DNA from: Thermoplasmatales archaeon ex4484_6
GTDB taxonomy: Archaea > Thermoplasmatota > Penumbrarchaeia > Penumbrarchaeales > Penumbrarchaeaceae
NCBI GenBank assembly: GCA_002254385.1
Contig: NJDO01000113.1
Span: 1-5,927, forward strand
DNA: 5,927 bases
Direction: 5' to 3'
Numbering within the stretch: the stretch's first letter is position 1; each line of letters begins with the position of its first letter. This document shows, piece after piece, positions 1-5,927 of this stretch. Position numbers and translations under genes: made by a program. The notes under the pieces were generated by a model that saw only the letters and a list, made by a program, of their open reading frames with translations, had not been told where the DNA came from and made no database searches.

Positions 1-57
1 TGGGGAAGTCCCGATTCTCTTTCCAATCGGCGGAAGGGACTTACCACAATATCCCAT
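1..57 (-). CDS. Possible 5' end of a further minus-strand gene (partial, uncertain)
   Basis: An open frame begins at an ATG (55-57) and runs off the left edge with 19 codons visible, starting MGYCGKSLPP. A second in-frame ATG lies upstream at 91-93, and no stop separates them. The ATG at 57 is preceded, with a 2-base gap, by GTGATC (60-65 on the plus strand), which matches part of the archaeal Shine-Dalgarno consensus AGGAGGTGATC. The AMMECR1 gene in this window has the same geometry. I do not recognise the protein. The frame is short, and the same bases form hairpins, so this could instead be untranslated. A plus-strand frame ending in TGA at 95-97 is a competing possibility: the tail of a convergent gene. 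Confidence 0.25.
   Translation of the reverse strand, partial: MGYCGKSLPPIGKRIGTSP
6..42. repeat. Inverted repeat / hairpin at the left edge
   Basis: The arms AAGTCCC (6-12) and GGGACTT (36-42) are perfect inverted repeats. Within them CCGATT (11-16) and AATCGG (25-30) form a second 6-bp stem around an 8-base loop. The two can be combined: AAGTC/GACTT plus CCGATT/AATCGG gives an 11-bp hairpin with a one-sided bulge. It lies downstream of pyrC and may be 3' untranslated structure, part of a non-coding RNA, or chance overlap with a coding start. Confidence 0.45.
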
Positions 58-83
58 AAGATCACTTTGCGTAAGGGATATTG
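47..83. repeat. 9-bp perfect inverted repeat with 19-base loop
   Basis: CAATATCCC (47-55) pairs perfectly with GGGATATTG (75-83). On the minus strand the 19-base loop carries GTGATC, a ribosome-binding-like sequence, and the ATG at 55-57 sits at the loop-stem boundary. If a gene starts there, the hairpin would present or hide its start site. If not, it is a structure in the region behind pyrC, after the oligo-T tract. Confidence 0.5.
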
Positions 84-98
84 AATTTCCCATATGAT

Positions 99-105
99 AA
101 AAAAA
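99..105 (-). terminator. Oligo-T terminator behind pyrC
   Basis: On the minus strand, seven consecutive T residues begin four bases after the pyrC stop codon (TGA, 110-112). Archaeal transcription commonly ends at U-rich tracts without a stable hairpin, and this tract is placed where the end of the pyrC transcript is expected. No stem sits immediately before it; the hairpins lie beyond it. Confidence 0.55.
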
Positions 106-109
106 TTCT

Positions 110-1432
110 TCAACTCTCTCTCAGTCCCCGCCCCCTTCCCGGCCTCGAACACAGGTTCTCATCTTCCACTATGACGTCTCCCCTGGCCATCACCATCTCG
201 GGGAAGATTGCCTCCATCCCCTCGTATGCGGACCATCCACATCGGGAATGTAGATCATCAGCACGGACCTTGCCGACCCGGTTCATGTCGATAACGAACA
301 GATCTGCAATGAAACCCTCCATCAATGCCCCTCTGCCCGGAAGGCCCGCCCTCTTCGCGGGTCCTTCCGATACAAGCTCCTGGAGCTTCCCAAGTTCCAA
401 TGCTCTTCTTTTCACTTCCATCAGTAGAAGAGGGACCATAGTTTCAACACCGGGCATCCCCGAGGGCGGGTCTTCTCCCTCCTTCTCTTCCAGGAGGTGA
501 GGGGCATGGTCCGAGCCAATCGTCGAAACCTCTCCGGACCGGATGCCCTGCCACAACCGGGCCCGGTCCTCGCTCGTTCTTATGGGGGGGTTCACCTTTG
601 CGAGGGCCCCGTTTTCAAGAGACCTCTGACATTTTTTGACATCCAGGAGAAGATGATGGGGCGTGACCTCCACTGTCGCATTTCCCCTGACAGCCTCCTC
701 CAATCCCGATGCTGAAGAGATGTGGAGGAAATGGACCATGTCTTCGTTCCCCTTCAGCTCCCTGTAGACGATCCTCACTGCTGACAGTTCCGCCTCTGCG
801 GGTCTTCTCAACAGATGCCTCTCAAGAATATCTCCACCCCCTCCTACCCTGGACCTGAACAATGAACCGTCCTCTGCATGGATCGATATGAACAACCCGT
901 TTGCTTTGAGCTCCCTTACAAACTGCATCAACCTGCCGTGATTCCTCAGTACAAGTGAGCCGGTGGACTCACCGAGAAACACCTTGAAACCGGCAAGATA
1001 CGGGTCCTCGAGGATTGTCCTCAAACCGGCCGGATCCGTTCCATCGAGAAGTGCAACATTCAATCCGATATCAACATGAGCAGAGGACCCGGCCCGTTCC
1101 TTTTTCTCAAGGAAGCTTTTACGATCCACCGTGGGAGGGTGCGTATTCGGCATATCGATGACGGCGCATACCCCCCCGAATGCAGCCGATGCCGTGCCGC
1201 TCGATATATCCTCCTCCTTTCCGGATCCCGGTTCTCTCATATGTGTGTGGAGGTCCAATGCCCCCGGGAGGATGATCCTTCTCCCCATCCTCCGCATGGA
1301 GTCATACTCACCATTGGAGGGCTCCAGAACTTGGATTCGGGAAATCCTTCCATCCGAGATACATATATTCCTTTCCACCAGTTTTCCATCCTGAAGGATG
1401 CGGCCCTGAATCACTGTGTCATAGAGGTTCAT
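110..1432 (-). CDS. pyrC: Dihydroorotase (class I), PyrC
   Basis: Catalyses reversible cyclisation of N-carbamoyl-L-aspartate to dihydroorotate, the third step of de novo pyrimidine synthesis, in the cytosol. From the ATG at 1432 the protein is 440 residues, normal for class I enzymes. Visible signatures are the zinc-binding HTH (H62, H64), the substrate-binding R66 in HTHMREPG, MPNT with N96, the lysine expected to be carbamylated (K150 in GFKVF), metal-site histidines H185 and H237, and catalytic D308 in GSDHAPH. Arginine at position 66 argues for dihydroorotase over allantoinase or hydantoinase relatives, which lack it. The C-terminal small beta domain is complete. The frame opens further upstream to a GTG at 1531 that overlaps the previous stop by 4 bp. 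I prefer 1432 because the usual dihydroorotase N-terminus (MNLYDTVIQGRI) begins there and the extra 33 residues resemble nothing in the family. The ribosome binding site is weak (AGGCCGGT). It is the last gene of the co-directional set. Confidence 0.95.
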   Translation of the reverse strand: MNLYDTVIQGRILQDGKLVERNICISDGRISRIQVLEPSNGEYDSMRRMGRRIILPGALDLHTHMREPGSGKEEDISSGTASAAFGGVCAVIDMPNTHPPTVDRKSFLEKKERAGSSAHVDIGLNVALLDGTDPAGLRTILEDPYLAGFKVFLGESTGSLVLRNHGRLMQFVRELKANGLFISIHAEDGSLFRSRVGGGGDILERHLLRRPAEAELSAVRIVYRELKGNEDMVHFLHISSASGLEEAVRGNATVEVTPHHLLLDVKKCQRSLENGALAKVNPPIRTSEDRARLWQGIRSGEVSTIGSDHAPHLLEEKEGEDPPSGMPGVETMVPLLLMEVKRRALELGKLQELVSEGPAKRAGLPGRGALMEGFIADLFVIDMNRVGKVRADDLHSRCGWSAYEGMEAIFPEMVMARGDVIVEDENLCSRPGRGRGLRES

Positions 1433-1458
1433 ATGTATACCGGCCTGAAGGGAATATG

Positions 1459-1474
1459 ACCTATAGGTATATTG
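1459..1474 (-). promoter_or_regulatory. TATA-like element with palindrome upstream of pyrC
   Basis: Read on the minus strand this is CAATATACCTATAGGT, an archaeal TATA-box-like stretch roughly 30-40 bases before the preferred pyrC ATG. Initiation about 25 bases downstream would give a short or nearly absent leader, which is common in archaea. It contains ACCTATAGGT (1459-1468), a perfect 10-bp palindrome that could be a regulator site overlapping the promoter. Both readings are inferences from a short motif. Confidence 0.35.
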
Positions 1475-1527
1475 GTTTTCAGATTGAAATGGCAGTGAAA
1501 TGGGAAAGGGATCATTAAACTCGAATT

Positions 1528-2931
1528 TCACTTCTTCAGCGTTCCTGATGAGATTGCCCTTATCCGATCCTTCAGGACCTCCCTTTCATCCAGTGATGAT
1601 CTGGCCCTTTCCTTCACCGCTCCGGCCTGTCTCTCGAACAATGAGGAAACCTCATCATTCAGATTGCGAGGTGATCTCTCCTCGACATCTTCAAAGGAGT
1701 AAAGGCTCCTGCCCGTATCATCCGATATGAAGCGCACCTTCCTTGTGGTCAGCGAATATGTCCCGGAATAACCGAGTGTAAGGATCATATCCTTTCCCTT
1801 CCCGAAAGGATCATGTTCGGTTTCACCGTGTGAAAGACCCAGCTTCCGCAATATCATGGGCAATATGTCCGTCTCATCCACCAGACCCGAATATTCCCCG
1901 TTCTCGATACCCGGACCCTTGACGATAAGAGGTATGCGGATATGGGGCCCACTGAACTTTGTCCTTCTATGTTGAAGGTAGCCATGTTCACCGAAGGCTT
2001 CCCCGTGATCCGCCATGATCAGTATCAACGGATCCGTATCCCCGCTCTCATCCCTTACCATCTCAAGAAATCTTCCGAAGAGATGGTCCTGGTACTTGCA
2101 TGCGGAGAGATAAAGGTCGAGATTCCTCTTCCTGAGAACGGGGTCGTTCAGGACCTTTTCCTCATCCCTGTAAACCATATGGAAAAAACGCTGAAGATAG
2201 GACCTTGTCCGGTATTTCCTGGGTATCAGGTCCTCCATGTACCTCTCCGGGGGTGCGTACGGAGCATGAGTATCCACGAAATGAAGGAAGAAGAAGCGGT
2301 TATCTCCACCATTTCCCTCAAGGTCCCTGCCGAGAGCATCGATGATATTTGACCCATCCATCATCCTTGTTATTTTATAATTCATCATTTCCGGATTCAG
2401 CTGCCACCCGGTCAACTTCATGAATAGTGTGACAGGGAGCATCAGGGCATCGTAGAATCTTCTCTTACCGGGTGGAAGGTTCTCTAAGAAATGCACCAGT
2501 TTCTTCCTCATTCTGTATGTCCATGATATCTCGCTGCTATCCAGAAAATCATGAAATATCCTGAATCCCCTGGAATAACCGAAAATATGAGAGGTGACAG
2601 CATTCGTGGTGTATCCGTACGTTTCGAAACCTTTCTCGCTGAGAAAGGCCGGGAGATACCTGACATCCGGGGTTATTCCCTGTTTATCATGAAGTGTGAA
2701 GGGGAGTACCCCTGTCAGGATCGTGGGCACTGCAAAATGTGTCGTGGGTGCCGAAGCAAAGGCATTCCTGAACCGTGCTGACGAATCACTGAACCTTTTC
2801 AGGTTGGGCATCAGAGGTTGGCCTCCGATCTCATAATCGACCATATCATGCCTGAGACAGTCCATTATCAGAAGATATACATCAGTCAAGGATGGAGGAT
2901 ATGCGTTTAAATATTTCTTGATGATGGTCAC
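1528..2931 (-). CDS. Sulfatase-fold enzyme, alkaline phosphatase superfamily, threonine nucleophile type
   Basis: A 467-residue metal-dependent hydrolase or transferase of the sulfatase family. The order of motifs is complete: metal-binding D24 in LIMDCLRHD near the N-terminus, nucleophile region TTHFAVPTILTG (63-74), THAPY with H222, Y274 to D282 in the helix before the core, metal-binding D308 and H309 in MADHGEAFGEHG, RIPLIVKGPG (332-341), and the usual C-terminal LYSFEDVEERSPRNL (410-424). Aligning back from the ILTG end, T64 falls where true sulfatases carry the cysteine or serine converted to formylglycine, and the following Pro and Arg of CxPxR are absent. This makes classical sulfate-ester hydrolysis unlikely; phospho- or phosphoglycerol-transfer or phosphodiester hydrolysis would fit better, but the substrate is unknown. 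No signal peptide or membrane segment is visible, so it is probably cytosolic. The start is GTG without a clear ribosome binding site; no in-frame alternative exists in the 28 bp after the AMMECR1 gene, and the next ATG (M23) would remove the first core strand. Confidence 0.87.
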   Translation of the reverse strand: MTIIKKYLNAYPPSLTDVYLLIMDCLRHDMVDYEIGGQPLMPNLKRFSDSSARFRNAFASAPTTHFAVPTILTGVLPFTLHDKQGITPDVRYLPAFLSEKGFETYGYTTNAVTSHIFGYSRGFRIFHDFLDSSEISWTYRMRKKLVHFLENLPPGKRRFYDALMLPVTLFMKLTGWQLNPEMMNYKITRMMDGSNIIDALGRDLEGNGGDNRFFFLHFVDTHAPYAPPERYMEDLIPRKYRTRSYLQRFFHMVYRDEEKVLNDPVLRKRNLDLYLSACKYQDHLFGRFLEMVRDESGDTDPLILIMADHGEAFGEHGYLQHRRTKFSGPHIRIPLIVKGPGIENGEYSGLVDETDILPMILRKLGLSHGETEHDPFGKGKDMILTLGYSGTYSLTTRKVRFISDDTGRSLYSFEDVEERSPRNLNDEVSSLFERQAGAVKERARSSLDEREVLKDRIRAISSGTLKK

Positions 2932-2959
2932 GTCCCGTCAGGTCCATCCCGGTCAAGTG

Positions 2960-3559
2960 TCATTTCAATTCCACCTCACTCACTTCTCCCCGGGGAGAGA
3001 TCTCGCCGAATACCCTTCCTTCGAAACGCTGGAAGTGGACCTTTCCCGTTCTCCATTCATTCGGATCCAGCCCGGCCTTCCTACATGTATGAGAGAGGAA
3101 TTCCTCAACATCCCAATTCCATTCAACGGGAACCTGCGGGAGAAGAAGACCGCTCATGAAGGACCTTCTGGCTATCAATCCGTGTTTGCCGACAATAACC
3201 TTGTCCTTCAGGTCCTCCGGATTCTCGAATCGGATGTCCTCCGGTGGGGTTAGGAGGGTCACCTCAACCACGATGGAAGCCATCTCCTTGAGGGTCACGG
3301 GAGGGAACCTTGGATCCCTCATAGCCGATGAGATTGAGGCATCCAATATGGCATTCTTCAGGGGCATCACCGGTTCCGAATATCCGATACAGCCTCTCAA
3401 CTGATGGGACGGATAGGTGTTCAACGTCACGAATACTCCCGATTCGCTATCGAAACTTTCGGGAGGCTTTGGAATTATGACATCTTTTGCACCAAGCTTC
3501 CTTTCTATGTTTGCACGGGCCATTCTGACAGCGATCTTCCCATCTTCCAAAGTGAACAT
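2960..3559 (-). CDS. AMMECR1-domain protein
   Basis: A 199-residue protein that consists of a single AMMECR1 domain, the usual length of archaeal members. The family hallmark LRGCIG is at 54-59, followed by RDPRFPPV (81-88), EVTLLTPPEDI (99-109), GKHGLIARR (124-132), GLLLPQVPVEWNWDVEEFL (137-155) and CRKAGLD (159-165). The biochemical role of the family is not established. In many archaea and bacteria AMMECR1 domains are encoded or fused with Memo and radical SAM proteins; neither partner is in this window. No signal peptide or membrane helix is seen, so it should be cytosolic. The ATG start is supported by GGTGACC just upstream and by the normal family N-terminus. The gene lies 47 bp after the surface-protein gene and 28 bp before the sulfatase-fold gene, so co-transcription is likely. 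Confidence 0.93.
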   Translation of the reverse strand: MFTLEDGKIAVRMARANIERKLGAKDVIIPKPPESFDSESGVFVTLNTYPSHQLRGCIGYSEPVMPLKNAILDASISSAMRDPRFPPVTLKEMASIVVEVTLLTPPEDIRFENPEDLKDKVIVGKHGLIARRSFMSGLLLPQVPVEWNWDVEEFLSHTCRKAGLDPNEWRTGKVHFQRFEGRVFGEISPRGEVSEVELK

Positions 3560-3561
3560 CC

Positions 3562-3568
3562 GGTCACC
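3562..3568 (-). promoter_or_regulatory. Ribosome binding site of the AMMECR1 gene
   Basis: GGTGACC on the minus strand, two bases before the ATG at 3559, matches six of the last seven bases of the archaeal consensus AGGAGGTGATC. It fixes the start of the AMMECR1 gene and is the clearest ribosome binding site in the window. Confidence 0.6.
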
Positions 3569-3606
3569 GTTACAGGAATGGAAACGGATGCAAATCTACT
3601 TTGTGC

Positions 3607-5927
3607 TCATGCTGAAGGAGGTTGTTGACCATCCATTGTCTTAGGTCCGGACCCTGGCTGCGGCGGGACCGGAGGCTGAACCGCCGCTGACCCGGTCATC
3701 ATCGGTTGAACGGGAACATCCGTTCGGGAAGGAGATTCGGTCGCAGGGGATGGAACCGGGCCCGGTTGCGCGGGAGGTTCAACTGGCGGAAGCTGGCCGG
3801 TATTTACCTCCATATCGGACGATGTCGGAAGAGCCCCGGGAGACTTCTCATACGGTAGAGGGGCCGCACTGGCGGGAATATCGGCAGGAGCTTCGTTGAG
3901 GGGGGCCTCATCTCCGGTATATGTCTGTGATGCGTCCGAAGCCGGTTCATCCTCCGATGGAGCACCCTTCTTCCTCATCATCAGGATCATGACAATGAGC
4001 AGAATTATGAATATCACCAGCAGGATGATTGCTCCTATCACAAGACCCATGAGGAGTGAGGATGCACCATTCTCCGACTCATTCTCGCTCGAGGTCTCCG
4101 GTTGTCCCGTGATCTGATGGGGGATTGACCCTTTCCCGATTGTGTCGAATCCTTTGGTAATGATCATTGACGTTTCACTCGTCTGCATTGATAGTCCGTA
4201 CAGGCCGTAATCCTCAAGCTCCATCCCTGAATTGACTATCAGAACGGCCGGTACGGTCCAGATGATGCTGCTCCCATCAACATACGGGGAACCGAAATCA
4301 TTTTCCGTGCCGAATGAGAGATAGCCCAATGACCCGTAGGTTCCGACGTTGTAGAAATACTGGGATAGAGGAATGGCCCTGTCCGCGGTTTCCGGCCCTG
4401 TCAATTTGGAATCGAATTCGGGTTCCGACCATTCATCCTTCACGAAATAGACGTAATATCTGATAGAGGTCGAATCACCTGATGTTGCATTGTCAGGAGC
4501 CGATGCCAGGTTCATTGTGATCCTCACATTCTCCCCCTTCAACTCGGATGACAGGGAGAGAATATCCAGCTTTCCTCCCTCATCCTCCCGGACATTCTTC
4601 ACATTTCCCTTGAAGTCCACGACGTCATAAACTATGGCCTTCCCATTATCTGGGTAATACCTCTGAAAATCATCCTTGAGATAATCGGGTGTGGTGTCCA
4701 CGACATTTATGAGAATGCTGCCCAGAGACACTTCATCTTCACCATCCGATACAAGACAGGAGATGTTGAACAATCCGACAGTTGGGAAGATATGGACGAA
4801 ATAGGGCTCCGTTGATAGAACCTCATCCCCCGCCATCCATGTGTATTCCAGGTTCTCTTTCTCCGTTTCGATATCATATGCATCCGCATTGAATGTAACC
4901 TTGTCACCCACCTCTATCTCCAAATTTCCCACGGGTTGAAGGATCGAGCCCCCCGGGAGATCATTGACCGGAATAACCTCGATGAGGAGGTCCTGATAAG
5001 TGATGTTGTCACCATCCGAAACGGTTAAAGTTACCATCTCATCCCCAAACCAGTTCTCATCCGGGGAGAAGAATATCACCTTCCCATCCGCATCTATCTC
5101 CATCGTGACGTTCAAGGGTTCCGTGGAAAATATCTCTATATCGTCACCATCAACATCAAAGGCTATCTCGTCGAATCTCAGAACGGTGTCATTTTCCTGA
5201 TCCTCCATCAATGAGACGTTTCCCGGGAAGTCGGGTTGTATTATCGGAGGTGTGTTCCCGATCAGAACGCTGACACGGAACGGGTCCGAGATGTTCAGGC
5301 CGTCGAATGAGTAAACCATCAGGGATACCATGTCGCCCTTTGCGGTCTCGACCGAATCTATCATACGGTCGGTGAACGGCTGAACGCTGTCGGAATCATA
5401 AAGGGACAGGGGTTCTCCGTTGATGAACCATCGATAGGAATACACCAGAGTATCCGTTTCAATGTCACTCCCTTCCTGGACCATCACCGCCCTCAGGTTA
5501 TCCCCTGTCTTGGGAGCTCTGGGTCTTATCTCGATGACGGGAGGAGCGGGAATGTTGTTGAGAACCGTAACCTGTGTTGGAAATACATGCTCGAAGGAGT
5601 TGCCGAAATTGTCGATGACGGTCACCTTCAATGAGTAATTCCCCACATCCGAATCCAATCCCGGCTGGAGGAGACATTCCCAGCCTCCGGATGATGAGTT
5701 GAAGAAGGGAGACCCCAGAATGTCCGTTGTCCAATCCGTGGTGCCTTCGAGACGTGCCTCTAAGTTCACATCAAGGGTCGAGAGCTCCTGCTCAGATTCC
5801 GATATCTCGATCCCCATACGGTAGGAGCTCCCCTCCGGCCACGATGACGATGCTACCCGCCATGGGCCCACCCCCGATCCGGGAGCTTCTCTCTTTTCTC
5901 CTCCTGGACGAGCCAAACGCCGCCCTC
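3607..5927 (-). CDS. Membrane-anchored cell-surface protein with Ig/cadherin/PKD-like domains (5' partial)
   Basis: The frame stays open to the right edge, so the true start and probably a signal peptide lie outside; the apparent TTG at 5916 is only the first possible start codon. Residue numbers count from it (769 residues). Regions in order: a beta-rich domain ending about 120; an Ig-like region about 123-219; a cadherin-like domain about 220-321 with the calcium-binding-style DVDGDD (254-259) and closing VNDLP (317-321); a PKD-like domain about 322-406 with SDGEDEV; an unassigned beta-rich region about 407-600; a membrane helix about 620-645 followed by MMRKK; and a proline-rich tail of about 120 residues. 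Ten N-glycosylation sequons (for example N93, N233, N269, N384, N476, N612) all lie before the membrane helix and none after it, supporting an outside N-terminal part and an inside tail. The outer part is strongly acidic. Adhesion, S-layer association or sensing are possible; no catalytic motif is seen and no specific function can be assigned. It is the first visible gene of the minus-strand set. Confidence 0.9.
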   Translation of the reverse strand, partial: GRRLARPGGEKREAPGSGVGPWRVASSSWPEGSSYRMGIEISESEQELSTLDVNLEARLEGTTDWTTDILGSPFFNSSSGGWECLLQPGLDSDVGNYSLKVTVIDNFGNSFEHVFPTQVTVLNNIPAPPVIEIRPRAPKTGDNLRAVMVQEGSDIETDTLVYSYRWFINGEPLSLYDSDSVQPFTDRMIDSVETAKGDMVSLMVYSFDGLNISDPFRVSVLIGNTPPIIQPDFPGNVSLMEDQENDTVLRFDEIAFDVDGDDIEIFSTEPLNVTMEIDADGKVIFFSPDENWFGDEMVTLTVSDGDNITYQDLLIEVIPVNDLPGGSILQPVGNLEIEVGDKVTFNADAYDIETEKENLEYTWMAGDEVLSTEPYFVHIFPTVGLFNISCLVSDGEDEVSLGSILINVVDTTPDYLKDDFQRYYPDNGKAIVYDVVDFKGNVKNVREDEGGKLDILSLSSELKGENVRITMNLASAPDNATSGDSTSIRYYVYFVKDEWSEPEFDSKLTGPETADRAIPLSQYFYNVGTYGSLGYLSFGTENDFGSPYVDGSSIIWTVPAVLIVNSGMELEDYGLYGLSMQTSETSMIITKGFDTIGKGSIPHQITGQPETSSENESENGASSLLMGLVIGAIILLVIFIILLIVMILMMRKKGAPSEDEPASDASQTYTGDEAPLNEAPADIPASAAPLPYEKSPGALPTSSDMEVNTGQLPPVEPPAQPGPVPSPATESPSRTDVPVQPMMTGSAAVQPPVPPQPGSGPKTMDGQQPPSA
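3610..4059 (-). other. Membrane helix plus proline-rich cytoplasmic tail of the surface protein
   Basis: Residues about 620-645 form an uninterrupted hydrophobic stretch rich in Ile, Leu and Val, ended by the basic stop-transfer RKK (648-650). The remaining residues to 769 are dominated by Pro, Ala, Ser, Gly and Glu, with PPVEPPAQPGPVPSP and VQPPVPPQPG segments and no predicted fold. By the positive-inside rule the tail faces the cytosol. Proline-rich tails of this kind are usually disordered and may bind partner proteins; that role is inference. Confidence 0.8.

Noticed and set aside
1..50. tRNA or C/D-box RNA at the left edge
   Set aside because: The hairpins do not give a T-loop GGTTCRA, an anticodon arm or an acceptor stem, and no paired C and D boxes are visible on either strand.
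2..97. C-terminus of a convergent plus-strand gene ending in TGA at 95-97
   Set aside because: About 31 codons are open from the left edge, but all three plus frames are open for 18 codons or more here, so openness is not informative. I could not recognise the peptide, and it would run past the hairpins up to the pyrC terminator. It remains possible but is not supported enough to list.
81..500. Plus-strand open frames opposite pyrC (81-500, 497-715, 1076-1459, 1131-1394)
   Set aside because: They lie antisense to a dihydroorotase with all catalytic motifs, and their translations are low in recognisable domain content and rich in Ser, Pro and Arg, as expected for the complement of a real gene.
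110..1432. Allantoinase or hydantoinase instead of dihydroorotase
   Set aside because: The arginine two residues after the HxH pair (HTHMREPG) and the MPNT asparagine are substrate-binding residues of dihydroorotases; allantoinases and hydantoinases lack that arginine.
1942..2781. Plus-strand open frames opposite the sulfatase-fold gene
   Set aside because: They are antisense to a complete, motif-supported enzyme, have no ribosome binding site or family resemblance, and cannot both be functional over this length without evidence.
2918..3644. Plus-strand open frames opposite the AMMECR1 gene
   Set aside because: The minus-strand AMMECR1 domain is unmistakable; these frames are shadows of it.
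4707..5734. Small open frames within the surface-protein gene (minus 4707-4907 and 5498-5734, plus 5000-5200)
   Set aside because: The main frame carries continuous Ig/cadherin-like sequence through these positions, so the alternative frames are incidental.
5817..5927. Frameshift near the 5' end of the surface-protein gene
   Set aside because: The first 30 or so residues are Arg/Gly-rich and unlike the rest, but the main frame has no stop. Of the two alternatives, one stops within about 25 codons and neither reads more like a surface domain. Without the sequence beyond the edge a frameshift cannot be supported.

Overview
The window looks archaeal, and a Thermoplasmatota-type (Euryarchaeota-related) organism is my best guess. 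The reasons are a stand-alone AMMECR1-domain gene, a large acidic cell-surface protein with Ig/cadherin-like domains and a single C-terminal membrane anchor, a GTG start, a GGTGA-type ribosome binding site, TATA-like promoter DNA, and an oligo-T tract right behind a gene. The lineage is inferred from protein style only; no rRNA or tRNA is present to test it.

All four recognisable genes lie on the minus strand, so transcription runs from high to low coordinates. In that order they are: (1) a surface protein (3607-5927, 5' end beyond the window) with Ig-like, cadherin-like and PKD-like domains, an unassigned beta-rich region, one membrane helix and a proline-rich inner tail; (2) an AMMECR1-domain protein (2960-3559) 47 bp downstream; (3) a sulfatase-fold enzyme of the alkaline phosphatase superfamily (1528-2931) 28 bp further on, with threonine in place of the formylglycine-forming cysteine; (4) a complete class I dihydroorotase, PyrC (110-1432). 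The spacing would fit one transcript, but a TATA-like element about 30 bp upstream of the preferred pyrC start suggests pyrC may also have its own promoter. An oligo-T tract four bases after the pyrC stop probably ends the unit.

The first 109 bases hold that T tract, two hairpin-forming inverted repeats, and short open frames running off the left edge. One of these could be the start of another minus-strand gene, with a ribosome-binding-like GTGATC in a hairpin loop.

The only firm pathway assignment is PyrC in pyrimidine synthesis. The other three genes have no clear functional link to it. I see no mobile element, CRISPR array, RNA gene or defence cassette, and no convincing undescribed system. 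The points most worth a second look are the non-formylglycine, apparently cytosolic sulfatase-fold enzyme, the surface protein's unassigned domain and long inner tail, the ambiguous pyrC start, and the structured left edge.
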